Assembly (NCBI RefSeq): GCF_023094245.1
Contig: NZ_JALMEW010000003.1
Coordinates: 248,001-312,000 of the forward strand
Origin: Halomonas getboli
GTDB taxonomy: Bacteria > Pseudomonadota > Gammaproteobacteria > Pseudomonadales > Halomonadaceae
Direction of reading: 5' to 3'
DNA: 64,000 nt
Part shown: positions 16,250 through 25,694 of the stretch, one piece after another
Layout: each line of letters starts with the position of its first letter
Position numbering within the stretch: position 1 is the first letter of the stretch
The notes under the pieces: model-generated
Told to the model about the DNA's origin: nothing
The model's input: the letters and a program-made list of their open reading frames with translations, nothing else
Databases searched by the model: none
Position numbers and translations under genes: made by a program

Positions 16250-17452
16250 TCAGTCGCTCACGCCGAACACGCTCTTCAGATAGCGCACATAGGCCTCGTC
16301 GCGCGACAGCGTCTTGCCCGGTTCATCGGAAATCTTGGCCACCGGCTGGCCGTTGCAGGCCACCAGCTTGATCACGATGTTCATCGGCTTCACCTCCGGC
16401 AGGTCGCAGGTCAGGCTGGTGCCGATGCCGAAACTGGTGCGTATGCGCCCGTCCAGCGCGGTCTTGATGTCCATCGCCGAATCGAAGGTCAGCGCGTCGC
16501 TGAAGATCAGCGTCTTGCTGCGCGGATCGATGCCCAGCCGCTGGTAGTGGCGGATGCACTTCTCGGCGAACACCATGGGATCGCCGCTGTCGTGCCGCAG
16601 GCCGTCGAACAGCTTGGCGAAGTAGAGATCGAAGTCGGCCAGGAAGGCGTCGAGGTTGATGGTGTCGGTCAGCGCCACGCCCAGGTGCCCGCGATACTCC
16701 TGCACCCAGGCCTCCAGGGCGGCGCGCTGGCTGTCCACCAGCCGGCTGCCGAGCTGCTGGTGGGCCATCACCCATTCGTGGGCCATGGTGCCCATCGGGG
16801 CCAGGCCGTGGCGGCGGGCGATATCGACGTTGCTGGTGCCGACGAACTGGCCCGGAAACTCCTCGGTCAGTACCTCGACGATGGCCTCCTGCACCGGTTG
16901 GGAGAGCCGCCGCCGGGTGCCGAAGTCGGCCAGGCGGAAGTCGGCCAGCTGCTCGGGCGTGTAGTCGCGGCGCAGTCGGGCCATCTTCTCGCGCAGTTGC
17001 GCCACCGCCTGATCGACGCTGGCGCCGGGATTCAGGGTGTGATTGCGGACCTCACTGATGATGGCGAGGATCACGATCTCGAACAGGATGCTGTGCGTCC
17101 AGGGCCCGTCGATGACGATGCACAGCTCGCTGCCCTCCATGTGCAGGTCCACGTATTGGGGGCGGAAGCGGTACAGCTCCAGGAAGCGGATGAAGTCCGG
17201 CGACAGGTAGGCGAAGCCGCTCAGGTAGTCGGATTCCGCCTCGCTCAGCGACAGCGAGGCCAGGCCGTCGATCTGGGCGCGGATCTCGTCGAGATAGGGG
17301 CGCAGGTCCTCGGCATCGCGGCAGCGGAATTCCCAGGTTACGCTGGCATTGGGGTAGTTGTGGTGAACCCCCTGCATCATGGTGAGCTTGTACCAGTCGG
17401 TATCCAGCAGCGAGGTGATGATCTGACCCGGGGCGCGGTACGTGGCCGCCAT
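16250..17452 (-). CDS. pncB: Nicotinate phosphoribosyltransferase
   Basis: The product has 400 residues. The N-terminus [24 protein letters not shown] is diagnostic, and the block [17 protein letters not shown] carries the His that is phosphorylated in the ATP-coupled reaction. It converts nicotinate, PRPP and ATP to nicotinate mononucleotide in NAD salvage, in the cytoplasm. Length matches PncB of gammaproteobacteria. It is a monocistronic-looking gene on the minus strand between bfr and the DUF1499 gene. Confidence 0.95.
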   Translation of the reverse strand: MAATYRAPGQIITSLLDTDWYKLTMMQGVHHNYPNASVTWEFRCRDAEDLRPYLDEIRAQIDGLASLSLSEAESDYLSGFAYLSPDFIRFLELYRFRPQYVDLHMEGSELCIVIDGPWTHSILFEIVILAIISEVRNHTLNPGASVDQAVAQLREKMARLRRDYTPEQLADFRLADFGTRRRLSQPVQEAIVEVLTEEFPGQFVGTSNVDIARRHGLAPMGTMAHEWVMAHQQLGSRLVDSQRAALEAWVQEYRGHLGVALTDTINLDAFLADFDLYFAKLFDGLRHDSGDPMVFAEKCIRHYQRLGIDPRSKTLIFSDALTFDSAMDIKTALDGRIRTSFGIGTSLTCDLPEVKPMNIVIKLVACNGQPVAKISDEPGKTLSRDEAYVRYLKSVFGVSD

Positions 17453-17550
17453 GAAGGATGCTCCCTGTGAGTGATGGTGGGCCCGCCGGGGCGCGGGAGC
17501 ATGATGGTAGCGTGTTCACGATTCGGTGACGAATCGGCCCCGACGTCGCC

Positions 17551-18315
17551 TCAGGCCGAAAGGCGCGCCGCCAGATCCTCGAGGAAGGTCTGGATACGGG
17601 CCGCATTGGTGCCCAGATCGCTTCGTCCGAGGCGCGAGGCCGAACGCATGTCCACCCTCGTGCCCGCCGCGCTCGGCGTCAGGCGGATCACGATATCGTC
17701 CTCGAAGCCGAACCAGCGGGTGGTGGCCACCGCCTCGAGCCGGCGCTCGCTCACGACCGCGATCGACCAGCCGCGCGCCCGGGCCAGGGCCGCGGCGGCA
17801 TCGCGCACCTCCGGCAGCGGCCGGGCGATCGTGAGCGGCCCGAGGTTCGGGTAGCCGGAACGCTGCGCCTCGGCGAAGGCGCGGGGATAGTCGAGCGCGT
17901 TGGGCGCCGCCCGGCGGGCCTCGGCCAGCGCCACGAAGGCCGGCGGGTCGGCGAGGTCGGTGGTGATGTCGTGGATCGGCGGCACGCTGCGGGCCAGCTC
18001 GCGCATCTGCAGCGGCGGCGCGACGATCGCCACCGCCGCGGCGATCACCAGCAGGCTCGCCAGGGCCGGCTTGCCGCGCCGACAGGCGCCTGCGATCAGC
18101 AGAGCCACGACGGCGACGAACGCCGCGCCCACGGCCAGCAGCGCGCCGCGATGCAGCAGCGAGAACGACTGACCGAGCGATAGCCACTCCAGGCGATAGG
18201 CCGGCCCCGCGCCACCCATCAGCAGCGCCGAGATCACCAGCAGCAGCACGGCGAGCCAGGCCAGGGCGACCGGCCAGCGGCCACCGCGCGGTCGGGGCTT
18301 GAAGGTCAGCGACAT
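17551..18315 (-). CDS. DUF1499 family membrane protein
   Basis: The product has 254 residues. Three N-terminal hydrophobic helices occupy roughly residues 14-110. The C-terminal soluble DUF1499 domain starts at VPPIHDITTDLADPP and ends with DMRSASRLGRSDLGTNA, which is the family signature. The domain probably faces the periplasm. Function is unknown. It is divergent from nfsA across a 216-bp gap. Confidence 0.85.
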   Translation of the reverse strand: MSLTFKPRPRGGRWPVALAWLAVLLLVISALLMGGAGPAYRLEWLSLGQSFSLLHRGALLAVGAAFVAVVALLIAGACRRGKPALASLLVIAAAVAIVAPPLQMRELARSVPPIHDITTDLADPPAFVALAEARRAAPNALDYPRAFAEAQRSGYPNLGPLTIARPLPEVRDAAAALARARGWSIAVVSERRLEAVATTRWFGFEDDIVIRLTPSAAGTRVDMRSASRLGRSDLGTNAARIQTFLEDLAARLSA

Positions 18316-18531
18316 CGCGTCAGGTGCCTCCTGTGGTTAGGTTGCGTCCCCCTAATGTAGTGCCCTTGGTGGCGCCTGCCGATCCTGCCGGCACGCGCGG
18401 GTCGCCGATAGCCCGACGTTATGGCGCCGATATTGGTAAATCGTGAGCATGTTAAGTATCTTGTGCGGGTCTTGGCAGGGCCGTTGAATCAACCGATCCT
18501 GACCCCCCGAACGTGAATACCGCGAGGCTCC

Positions 18532-19263
18532 ATGAATCCGACCATCGAACTGCTGAAGTCCCACCGCTCGGTGCGCAAGTTTACCGACCAGAAGATCCCG
18601 CACGAGCTGCTGCGGGAGCTGGTCAGCGCCGGCCAGGCCGCCGCGTCGTCCAACCACGTGCAGGCCTACAGCGTCATCCACGTGACCACCCCGGCCAAGC
18701 GCGAGCAGATCGCCGAGCTGGCCGGCGGCCAGGGCTACGTCGCCAGCGCCTCCGACTTCCTGGTGTTCTGCGCCGACATGAAGCGGCCCACCGAGGCCTC
18801 CGAGCGCACCGGCGCCAATGTCGTGCGCGGCATGACCGAGCAGCTGCTGGTCGCCAGCGTCGACACCGCGCTGATGGCGCAGAACGTGGCTGTGGCCGCC
18901 GAATCCGAGGGCCTCGGCATCTGCTACATCGGCGGCATCCGCAACAATCCGCAGGCGATCAGCGAGCTGCTCGAGCTGCCGGAGCACGTCTATCCGGTGT
19001 TCGGCATGTGCATTGGCTATCCGGCCCACGAGCCGGACGTGAAGCCGCGCCTGCCGGTGGAGGCGATCCTCAAGGAAGACCGCTACACCGACGACCGCGA
19101 GCAGGTCGACGCCTACGACGACGAGATGCACCGCTACTACGGCGAGCGCACCGGCGGCACCAAGGACACCAATTGGTCGAAGAGCCTCGAGCCGCTGTTC
19201 GACACCAAGCTGCGCCCCCATATGCGCGATTTCCTGGTCAAGCGCGGCTTCGAGATGAAGTAA
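18532..19263 (+). CDS. nfsA: Oxygen-insensitive NADPH nitroreductase / flavin reductase NfsA type
   Basis: The product has 243 residues. The N-terminus LLKSHRSVRKFTDQKIP and the FMN-contact blocks AASSNHVQAYSVI and GLGICYIGGIRNNP are typical of the NfsA/FRP group. It is a cytoplasmic homodimer that binds FMN and reduces nitroaromatics and quinones by two electrons with NADPH. A strong terminator follows, so it is probably monocistronic. Confidence 0.9.
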   Translation: MNPTIELLKSHRSVRKFTDQKIPHELLRELVSAGQAAASSNHVQAYSVIHVTTPAKREQIAELAGGQGYVASASDFLVFCADMKRPTEASERTGANVVRGMTEQLLVASVDTALMAQNVAVAAESEGLGICYIGGIRNNPQAISELLELPEHVYPVFGMCIGYPAHEPDVKPRLPVEAILKEDRYTDDREQVDAYDDEMHRYYGERTGGTKDTNWSKSLEPLFDTKLRPHMRDFLVKRGFEMK

Positions 19264-19274
19264 GCGTGCGGCTT

Positions 19275-19313
19275 CCAGCCGTCGGCGCCGCCGACGGCTG
19301 GCGTCCTTTCTTG
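19275..19313 (+). terminator. Rho-independent-type terminator after nfsA
   Basis: A perfect 13-bp inverted repeat (CCAGCCGTCGGCG / CGCCGACGGCTGG) begins 12 bases after the nfsA stop codon and is followed by the T-rich tract CGTCCTTTCTTG. Confidence 0.75.
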
Positions 19314-19668
19314 CTGATTCCCCCCTTCCCCTTGCTTTGCTCCTTCTTCGTTTCTTCCATGCGGGCCTGCCACGCGCTTCCGGCCCCGGCCTCGAACGCT
19401 TCCCTTCATGGCCCACGGCCCCTCTTGCCGCGGCGCGGACTTGTGGCTATGTGTTAAACAGACGGGCCGGCGGCGGGAGCGACCTGTTGTGCCAGGAAGG
19501 CATTCGATAACAACGAGTTAGGTAGTTCATGCCGGATCGGGCAGGGCCGTTGGCCTTGCCCGGCCGGGAGATGTCCCGCCTTGCATGAATCGCTCGCCGG
19601 GAGGCTTCACCCTGACGGAGTCCTCTCCTCTTGCGTTCATGCGCCTCTATGCCAACGAGGGGGATGTC
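19314..19668. other. Intergenic region upstream of the cytochrome c gene
   Basis: This stretch of about 355 bp has no convincing gene. It contains a GC-rich inverted repeat with one mismatch at 19538-19562 (CGGGCAGGGCC, loop GTT, GGCCTTGCCCG). Just before it, at 19515-19528, lies the AT-richer stretch GAGTTAGGTAGTTC, which may be promoter or operator sequence. The frame of the cytochrome gene is open upstream to 19585, but that part is not used here. Confidence 0.4.
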
Positions 19669-20097
19669 ATGAACAGGCAGGTCGTATCGATGTTGTCAGG
19701 GACGATGCTGTCGCTCGCCGTGATGCCGGTGCTGGCCGATCAGGTATCCATCGGGCAGGCGGAGTATGAGTCCAGCTGTGCCAGCTGCCATGGGGTGGAT
19801 GCCAAGGGCCAGGGCCCCTTCGCGGAGCTGCTGTCGCTGACCGGAAGCCCGCCCGACCTGACGCGCCTGCAGGCCAACAACGACGGGGTGTTTCCCTTCG
19901 AGCGGGTCTACCGGGTCATCGACGGACGGGAAGAGGTCAAGTTTCACGGTCCGCGGGAAATGCCCATCTGGGGCAAGCGCTACAGCGACGATGCCCTGGA
20001 CATGGGCATGGTCGGCGAGATGATGATCGGGCGCGAGGCCTATACCCGCTCCCGCATCCTGGCGCTGATCTCCTACCTGTCCACCTTGCAGGAATGA
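19669..20097 (+). CDS. Secreted mono-haem cytochrome c
   Basis: The product has 142 residues from the ATG at 19669, chosen because GAGGGGG stands just upstream and a signal peptide (cleavage after VLA, residue 23) starts there. The haem site is CASCH at residues 37-41, and a likely distal Met lies in EMPIWGKRY. One domain, class I fold. It carries electrons in the periplasm; the partner is unknown and no oxidase genes are adjacent. An exceptionally strong hairpin begins immediately after the stop codon, separating it from the YjdF-like gene. Confidence 0.88.
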   Translation: MNRQVVSMLSGTMLSLAVMPVLADQVSIGQAEYESSCASCHGVDAKGQGPFAELLSLTGSPPDLTRLQANNDGVFPFERVYRVIDGREEVKFHGPREMPIWGKRYSDDALDMGMVGEMMIGREAYTRSRILALISYLSTLQE

Positions 20098-20101
20098 GTG
20101 T

Positions 20102-20148
20102 GGTGCCCGGCCGGGCGTTCCCAGGGTGGGAACACCCGGCCGGGCACC
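20102..20148 (+). terminator. Very strong intercistronic hairpin after cytochrome c
   Basis: 22-nt arms at 20102-20123 and 20127-20148, with one mismatch and a 3-nt loop, start four bases after the cytochrome stop codon. The right arm contains the only canonical (GTG) start of the next frame, so that start would be buried. There is no T-run. It may terminate, process or stabilise the transcript. Confidence 0.65.
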
Positions 20149-20170
20149 GCCGAGCCGTGAGGAGAACGCG

Positions 20171-20767
20171 ATCAAGTACCTCTGGGCCGTGGTGTTCGTC
20201 GTCGTGCTGGTATGGTCGGGCATCCGGCCCGCGGATCGCCTCACCTGGTGGCTCGAGGTGCTGCCGGCGCTGGTCGGCGCCGTCGTGCTGCTCGGCACCT
20301 ATCGCCGCTTCCGGCTGACGCCGCTGGTGTACGGGCTGGTCCTGCTGCACTGCCTCGTGCTGATGGTCGGCGGCCACTACACCTATGCCGAGGTGCCGTT
20401 CTTCGACGGCTGGTTCGGGTTCGAGCGCAACAACTACGACAAGGTCAGCCACTTCTTCCAGGGCTTCGTGCCGGCGCTGATCGCCAGGGAGATCCTGATC
20501 CGGCGGCGCGCGGTCAACGGGCGAGGGTGGCTCGCGCTCTTCGTGATCTCTGTAGCGCTCGCCATCAGCGCCTGCTACGAGCTGATCGAGTGGTGGGTGG
20601 CGCTGCTGTCCCGTCAGGCAGCCGAGGCCTTTCTGGGCACCCAGGGCTATGTCTGGGACACGCAGTCGGACATGGCGCTGGCGCTGCTGGGGGCGATCTG
20701 TGCCGTGGCGCTGCTCTCGCGGGTGCAGGATCGCCAGATCCGCCGGCTGACCGACGGAGGCGGATGA
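20171..20767 (+). CDS. YjdF/DUF2238 family membrane protein, apparent ATC start
   Basis: About 198 residues and five or six membrane helices. Family blocks are GHYTYAEVPFFDGW, NNYDKVSHFFQGFVPALIARE, ACYELIEWWVALL and GTQGYVWDTQSDMALALLGA, which identify DUF2238 (YjdF). The in-frame GTG at 20126 lies inside a stable hairpin. A GAGGAG ribosome-binding site at 20159-20164 is perfectly spaced for ATC at 20171, directly before the conserved KYLW start. I therefore propose a non-canonical ATC start; a GTG start at 20126 is the alternative. Function unknown. Confidence 0.8.
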   Translation: MKYLWAVVFVVVLVWSGIRPADRLTWWLEVLPALVGAVVLLGTYRRFRLTPLVYGLVLLHCLVLMVGGHYTYAEVPFFDGWFGFERNNYDKVSHFFQGFVPALIAREILIRRRAVNGRGWLALFVISVALAISACYELIEWWVALLSRQAAEAFLGTQGYVWDTQSDMALALLGAICAVALLSRVQDRQIRRLTDGGG

Positions 20768-21003
20768 GGCCCCGATGGCGCGGCGTCTCGATGGCGCGAG
20801 GCCTCGAGCGGTCGTGGCCGGGGCGCCTTTTCGGGACGCCGCCGATCTATACTGGCTCAGCAGGGACGGTGGATCACAACGGCGTCGGCATGGCCCCTCG
20901 CCCGAGGACAGGGCGAGGGGGATGTCACAAGGCGGGTCACCGGGCGCTCGCCTGGCCATGCTCAGAGAGTCCCGAGCAGTGACCCCCAGGGGGAGCGGAG
21001 GGC

Positions 21004-21378
21004 ATGACGATGAACGCGGCGGAACACCTGAGGACCTATGCGGACGGCTGGACCCACGGCGATGCCGACAGGATCCTCAAGGCCACGGCGGAGGACTACA
21101 CCTTCGACGACCCCGACTTCGGCGTCGTGACGAGGAAGGCGTTTCCGGATTACCTCACGGGCCTGAAGGAGAGCATCGCCGCGCAATGCGGTGGGCAACT
21201 CCCGGATCCCCTGATGGAGCTGTCCGAGGTGCTGAGCCACGAGGAAGACGGCGTCCTCACGGCGTCGTGCTGGTGGTCCTTTCCGGGCACCCAGATCAAG
21301 GGAGCCGGCCTGATCAAGGCCGACGCGGCCGGGGTGCGCTCCGAGGTGATCACCTATTACACCAGGCTTAGCGTCTGA
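21004..21378 (+). CDS. SnoaL/NTF2-like protein
   Basis: The product has 124 residues with a cone-shaped NTF2-like fold pattern: HLRTYADGWTHGDADRILKATAEDYTFDDPDFG in the first half, then strands ending in AGLIKADAAGVRSEVITYYTR. Such proteins are small hydrolases, isomerases or ligand-binding modules. Catalytic residues cannot be assigned from family level. It is preceded by 236 bp without a gene and a GGGAGCGGAG-type ribosome-binding region. Confidence 0.75.
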   Translation: MTMNAAEHLRTYADGWTHGDADRILKATAEDYTFDDPDFGVVTRKAFPDYLTGLKESIAAQCGGQLPDPLMELSEVLSHEEDGVLTASCWWSFPGTQIKGAGLIKADAAGVRSEVITYYTRLSV

Positions 21379-21626
21379 CGCTGCCCCCGCCGAGGAGATA
21401 CCGACCGTCCCGAGCACGATGGCCAACCCCTGGCGATGACTCGCCGCGGGCTGGCGCGGTCATGTCGCGGTGCTCGTGCTGGCCCTCGGGCCACGAGGGG
21501 CGACCTCGGCTCAACTGATCCCCTTTTTTCACCGCATTCTGAGTCTGTTATGCCCTCGGCGCATCTGTCATCTTGGCCGCGCATGCCCGCGATGGCGGGC
21601 CGATTTCCAGGGTGTTGAGGGGTGTC

Positions 21627-22253
21627 ATGATGATCTACGTCGCGTTCTTTCTGATCTTCGTCGGTGTGACCTTCGCGCTGCATCAGGTCTACAGCGTGCA
21701 CTACGCGATCAACTTCGAGGACGAGGAGGAGCGCCCGGAGCGGGTCAACCAGGCACTGAAGACGCTGGCCGACGAGGCCAAGGACTGCCGCGACGGCGAG
21801 CCCTCGGAAGGCTTCAAGCAGGCGGCGGCGCGGATCGTCGGTGGCGGCATCGACCCGCGCCTGGTGCTGGCGGCGATGGCGCCCGGCCGGCAGAAGGCCT
21901 TCGCCGAGCCGCTGCTGCGCCGCCGCGGGCGCATCGACACCCGCGGCACGCTGAGCGTCGCCCACCTGCCGGGTTGGAAGACGCACCCGCCGCGTCGCTA
22001 TCGGCGCGGGCCGGTGCTGGTGCTGGTCATGGTCTTCAGCCTGCTGGCGCTGTTCTGGGGCGGGATGAGCATCTTCACGCTGTCCTATCCGCTGGACGCG
22101 CCGGGGATGGCCTGGGCCAACGACCTGTGGGTGCTGACCGGGCTGGTCTACGCCTCGGCGCTGTTGGCCGTGGCGGCCTCTAAGCTCGACCTCTACCTGC
22201 ACGATCTCCAGCAGATCGGCCGGCTGGAGCGGCGCCTGAACGAGGCGGAATAG
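21627..22253 (+). CDS. Membrane protein of unknown function
   Basis: The product has 208 residues from the ATG at 21627 with GAGGGG upstream. One hydrophobic helix lies at the N-terminus (MMIYVAFFLIFVGVTFAL), a charged cytoplasmic or periplasmic region follows, and two helices lie near residues 130-150 and 165-190 (VLVLVMVFSLLALFWGG and WVLTGLVYASALLAVAA). No family recognised. It ends eight bases from the convergent mocR-type gene. Confidence 0.65.
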   Translation: MMIYVAFFLIFVGVTFALHQVYSVHYAINFEDEEERPERVNQALKTLADEAKDCRDGEPSEGFKQAAARIVGGGIDPRLVLAAMAPGRQKAFAEPLLRRRGRIDTRGTLSVAHLPGWKTHPPRRYRRGPVLVLVMVFSLLALFWGGMSIFTLSYPLDAPGMAWANDLWVLTGLVYASALLAVAASKLDLYLHDLQQIGRLERRLNEAE

Positions 22254-22261
22254 AACGCGGC

Positions 22262-23671
22262 TCAGAAGGTCTCGATCAGCTCGCCCAGGGTCTCCATGGC
22301 CGCCTCGCTGCGCGGCGTCCAGGGATGGCCGTAGCTCAGGCGCAGGCAGTGGCGGAAGCCCTGGGTGGCGGAGAAGATCGGCCCCGGCGCCAGGCTGATG
22401 CCGCGCTCCCGGGCCAGATGGAATAGCCGCAGCGAGTCCACCCGCTCGGGCAGCTCGAACCACAGGAAGTAGCCGCCGGCCGGGTGCGTGGCCCGGGTCT
22501 CGGCCGGAAAGTGCTGCGCCGCCGCGGCCAGCATCCGGCCCTGCTGGGTCTCCAGCGCATGGCGCAGCTGGCGCAGGTGGCGGTCGTAGCCGCCGTGCTG
22601 CAGGTAGTCGGCGATGGCCATCTGGGCCGGCACCGAGGGCGAGATGGTCGTCATCAGCTTGAGCCGCGAGATCGCCTCCGCGACGCGCCCGGCGGCCACC
22701 CAGCCGACCCGATACCCCGGCGCCAGGCTCTTCGAGAACGAGCCGCAGTGGATGACCAGGCCCGCGTCGTCGAACTGTTTCACCGGCTTCGGCGGCGTGG
22801 TGCCGAAGTGCAGCTCCGCGTAGGCGTCGTCCTCGATCAGCGGCACCCGGTGGCGCTTGATCAGCGCGTAGAGCGCGCGCTTCCTGTCGTCATCGAGGCT
22901 CGCGCCCAGCGGGTTCTGCAGATGGCTCATGAACCAGCAGGCCTTGATCGGCAGCCGCGCCAGGCTGTCCGCCAGCACGTCCAGGTCGACGCCCTCGCGC
23001 GGATGCACGGGAATCTCCACCGCCCTGAGCTTCAGGCGCTCGAGGATCTGCAGGCTGGCGTAGAAGGCCGGCGACTCGATGGCGACCAGGTCGCCGGGCT
23101 CGGTCACGCACTGCAGGCCCAGGTTCAGCGCCTCCATGGCGCCGCTGGTGATCACCAGCTCCTCGGGCGGCAGCGGCATTCCCTTCAGCGTGTAGCGCAG
23201 CACGATCTGACGGCGCAGGTCGGCGTCGCCCGCCGTCATGTCCTTGAGCACCTCATTGCCGCTCATCTCGCGCAGGCCCTTGGTCATGCTGCGGGCCAGC
23301 CGGGCGAGCGGAAACAGCTCGGGGCTGGGAAAGGCCGAGCCGAACGGCACGGTGTCGGGGTCCTGCAGCGAGTCGAGCACCGAGAACACCAGCTCGCTGA
23401 CCGCCACGTCGGCGCTCTCCTGCCGGCTCGGCGTCATGCGCGGCTCGTGCAGCACCCGCCGGGCCTGCTCGCGCACGTAATAGCCGGAGCGCGACCTGGC
23501 CACGATCAGCCCGCGATCCTCCAGCAGGTAGTAGGCCTGGAACACGGTGGAGTGGCTGATGCCGTACTGACGGCTGGCCTGGCGCACCGAGGGCACCCGC
23601 TCGCCCGGGGCCAGCACGCCCTCGCGGATCAGCTCGGCGATCTGGTCGGCGAATGTCTCGTAGCGTTTCAT
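22262..23671 (-). CDS. MocR-type regulator (GntR winged helix fused to aminotransferase fold)
   Basis: The product has 469 residues. The N-terminal GntR helix-turn-helix (LIREGVLAPGERVPSVRQASRQYGISHSTVFQAYYLL, in parts) is joined by a linker to a class-I aminotransferase-like domain. That domain has the PLP Lys in GSFSKSLAPGYRVGW, plus NPLGASL and YAELHF pocket segments. MocR proteins sense PLP or an amine and regulate PLP, GABA or amino-acid genes. The target here is unknown, since neither neighbour is an obvious target. Confidence 0.92.
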   Translation of the reverse strand: MKRYETFADQIAELIREGVLAPGERVPSVRQASRQYGISHSTVFQAYYLLEDRGLIVARSRSGYYVREQARRVLHEPRMTPSRQESADVAVSELVFSVLDSLQDPDTVPFGSAFPSPELFPLARLARSMTKGLREMSGNEVLKDMTAGDADLRRQIVLRYTLKGMPLPPEELVITSGAMEALNLGLQCVTEPGDLVAIESPAFYASLQILERLKLRAVEIPVHPREGVDLDVLADSLARLPIKACWFMSHLQNPLGASLDDDRKRALYALIKRHRVPLIEDDAYAELHFGTTPPKPVKQFDDAGLVIHCGSFSKSLAPGYRVGWVAAGRVAEAISRLKLMTTISPSVPAQMAIADYLQHGGYDRHLRQLRHALETQQGRMLAAAAQHFPAETRATHPAGGYFLWFELPERVDSLRLFHLARERGISLAPGPIFSATQGFRHCLRLSYGHPWTPRSEAAMETLGELIETF

Positions 23672-23770
23672 GGGCGGCCCGCGGTTCCCGGCTCCGTCAT
23701 CGTGGTATGAGGAAAGAACAGTATTCCACCACGGCCGGCCCGGCGGCGGAAGGTCGGCAGGGGGCGATAC

Positions 23771-23801
23771 GAAAACGCCCCGGCCAGGAAGGGCCGGGGC
23801 G
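23771..23801 (-). terminator. Rho-independent terminator for the coiled-coil gene
   Basis: On the minus strand a 10-bp stem (CGCCCCGGCC, 6-nt loop, GGCCGGGGCG) is followed by TTTTC. It lies about 30 bases after the stop of the gene at 23830-24117. Confidence 0.8.
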
Positions 23802-23829
23802 AGGGGCTAGCCGGGGGAGGCGCGGCGCA

Positions 23830-24117
23830 TCACTTGAAGCGTGAGCGGGCCTTCTCGAGGGAATCGCTCAGCGAGCCCCAGGCACGTTCCGCGCCGGCCT
23901 TGATGTCGTCCCAGGCGTCGTCGCCGGCGTCGCGCAGCTCGTCGAGCTTCTGGCGCATCTCGTCGCGCTTGGCCTCGAGCTCGTCGACTTCCTTCTCGTG
24001 CTCGATGCGCTGGTCGGCCTCGGCGTCCTTGGCGCGGGCCTTCAGCTTGTCCACCTCGGCCTGCATCTCGTCCAGCTTGGCGCGCAGCTTCTGTTCGTAG
24101 GCATTCCGGTCGCTCAT
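23830..24117 (-). CDS. Coiled-coil protein (sll1863-like stress protein)
   Basis: The product has 95 residues from the ATG at 24117 with an AAGGAG ribosome-binding site. Nearly the whole sequence is a charged heptad-repeat coiled coil (LRAKLDEMQAEVDKLKARAK) ending in DDAWDDIKAGAERAWGSLSDSLEKA. This pattern is shared with small proteins annotated as sll1863 family stress response proteins and resembles CsbD/YtxH-type amphipathic helices. Cytoplasmic. Role unknown; induction under salt or other stress is a guess from the family name. Confidence 0.75.
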   Translation of the reverse strand: MSDRNAYEQKLRAKLDEMQAEVDKLKARAKDAEADQRIEHEKEVDELEAKRDEMRQKLDELRDAGDDAWDDIKAGAERAWGSLSDSLEKARSRFK

Positions 24118-24317
24118 GGGAAGACTCCTTTCCGTCGGCGGGTGAATCACACCTTGGTCGTGCCCGTCGCGGGGCAACACGGTGTGGTCGTTACAGGGTG
24201 GCATATCGCCCCGGGTAGCTGGCAAGGTCGCGTATATCGGTATATGTCTTGTCGGTGCCTCGCGGCGTCGACGACTATTCCACTGTCCATCAGCCCGGCG
24301 AGCCTGGCGGAGGTGTC

Positions 24318-25694
24318 ATGAAGTCTCTTTCGAGTACGGGATTCGCGATTCTCGGCGCGGCGCTGGTCGCGATCAGCTACGGTCTCGCGCGCTTCGCCTT
24401 CGGCCTGTTCGTGCCGCAGATCCGCGACGCGCTGGAACTCACGCCCTACGCCATCGGCATTATCGGCGCGCTGCCGCTGATCAGCTTCCTGCTCTCCACG
24501 GTGGTCGCGCCCTTCATCACCGATCACCTCGGCGCCCGCAACACGGGGGTGCTGTCCGGCCTGTTCGGCGTCGGCGGCCTGGGGCTGATCAGCCAGGCCT
24601 CCGATGCGCTGATGCTGGGCGCCGGCGTGTTCGCCTGCGGCATCTGCACCGGCCTGATGATGCCGGCCCTCACGGCCGCCATGCAGGCGATGGTGAGGCG
24701 CTCGCTGCACGGGCGCGTCAGCTCGGTGATGAACGCCGGCACCAGCATCGGCGTTATCGTTGCCGTGCCCACGGTGCTGTTCATGGTCGGCGCCTGGCGG
24801 CTGGCCTATCTCTCGTTCGCGATCTGCACCGCCGTCGGCGTGGTCGCCGCCTGGTGGTTCCTGCCCTCGGTGTCGCGGATCGTGCCCTCGAACGCCGCGC
24901 CGCCGCCGCCGCTCCCCGAGCTGCCCTGGTCGCGCCTCGTGCGGCTGTCGCTGTTCGCCTTCGTGATGGGCTTCGTCTCGTCCGCCTACTGGATCTTCGC
25001 GCCCGACCTGGTCGTCACCCTCGGCGGCCTGTCGCCGGCCTCCACCGGCTGGCTGTGGCTGGCGGTGGGCATCGCCGGCCTCGGCGGCGCCGTGGTGGCC
25101 GATCTGGCCGACCGCAACAACCCGCCGATCACACATGCGCTGATGCTGATGATGCTGGCCGCCAGCCTGGCGCTGCTCGCGGCCAGTCCCGCCCAGACGC
25201 CGCTGGCGGCGTTCTCGGCACTGGTCTTCGGCCTGGCCTACATGAGCCTGACGGGGCTCTATCTGATGACCGGCATCCGCCTGCTGCCGGGCCGGCTGTC
25301 GGTGGGGCCGGTGCTGCCCTTCATGGCGGTCTCGGTGGGGCAGGCCACCGGCTCGCCGGTGGTCGGTGGGCTGGTCAATGCCTTCGGCTATGCGACGGCG
25401 TTCTCCATGTTCGCCGCGCTCGGCATCCTGGTGGCGATCCTCTCGCCGTTCTATCCCGGTCATATCGAGCACGGCGACGACGAGGAAGAACAGGCCGCCG
25501 AGGAAGACACCGGCCTGCAGGCGGCCTATGATCACCAGCTCCAGAACGAGGAAGGCGAGCCGCTGGAAGACCCGGAGGAGCTGGAAGAGCAGGAAGCGCT
25601 TGCCGAGGTCTCCGCCGACGCCGAGGCCTCCGCCGACGCCTCTTCCGAAGAAGACGAGGCGGATAAGTCCAGAAACAGCTCCCGGTCATCGTGA
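24318..25694 (+). CDS. MFS transporter with long acidic C-terminal tail
   Basis: The product has 458 residues from the ATG at 24318 (GGAGG upstream). Twelve membrane helices occupy about residues 1-380; the N-terminus AILGAALVAISYGLARFAFGLFVPQIRDAL is typical of the YbfB/YjiJ-like or cyanate-type MFS group. After the last helix comes a tail of roughly 75 residues that is mostly Asp, Glu and Ala (HGDDEEEQAAEED and on), ending in a Ser/Arg/Lys patch. The tail is unusual for the family. The substrate is unknown. Confidence 0.87.
   Translation: MKSLSSTGFAILGAALVAISYGLARFAFGLFVPQIRDALELTPYAIGIIGALPLISFLLSTVVAPFITDHLGARNTGVLSGLFGVGGLGLISQASDALMLGAGVFACGICTGLMMPALTAAMQAMVRRSLHGRVSSVMNAGTSIGVIVAVPTVLFMVGAWRLAYLSFAICTAVGVVAAWWFLPSVSRIVPSNAAPPPPLPELPWSRLVRLSLFAFVMGFVSSAYWIFAPDLVVTLGGLSPASTGWLWLAVGIAGLGGAVVADLADRNNPPITHALMLMMLAASLALLAASPAQTPLAAFSALVFGLAYMSLTGLYLMTGIRLLPGRLSVGPVLPFMAVSVGQATGSPVVGGLVNAFGYATAFSMFAALGILVAILSPFYPGHIEHGDDEEEQAAEEDTGLQAAYDHQLQNEEGEPLEDPEELEEQEALAEVSADAEASADASSEEDEADKSRNSSRSS

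Noticed and set aside
18352..19416. Long open frame on the minus strand opposite nfsA
   Set aside because: It mirrors codons of nfsA, runs into intergenic DNA and encodes a low-complexity product; a by-product of high GC.
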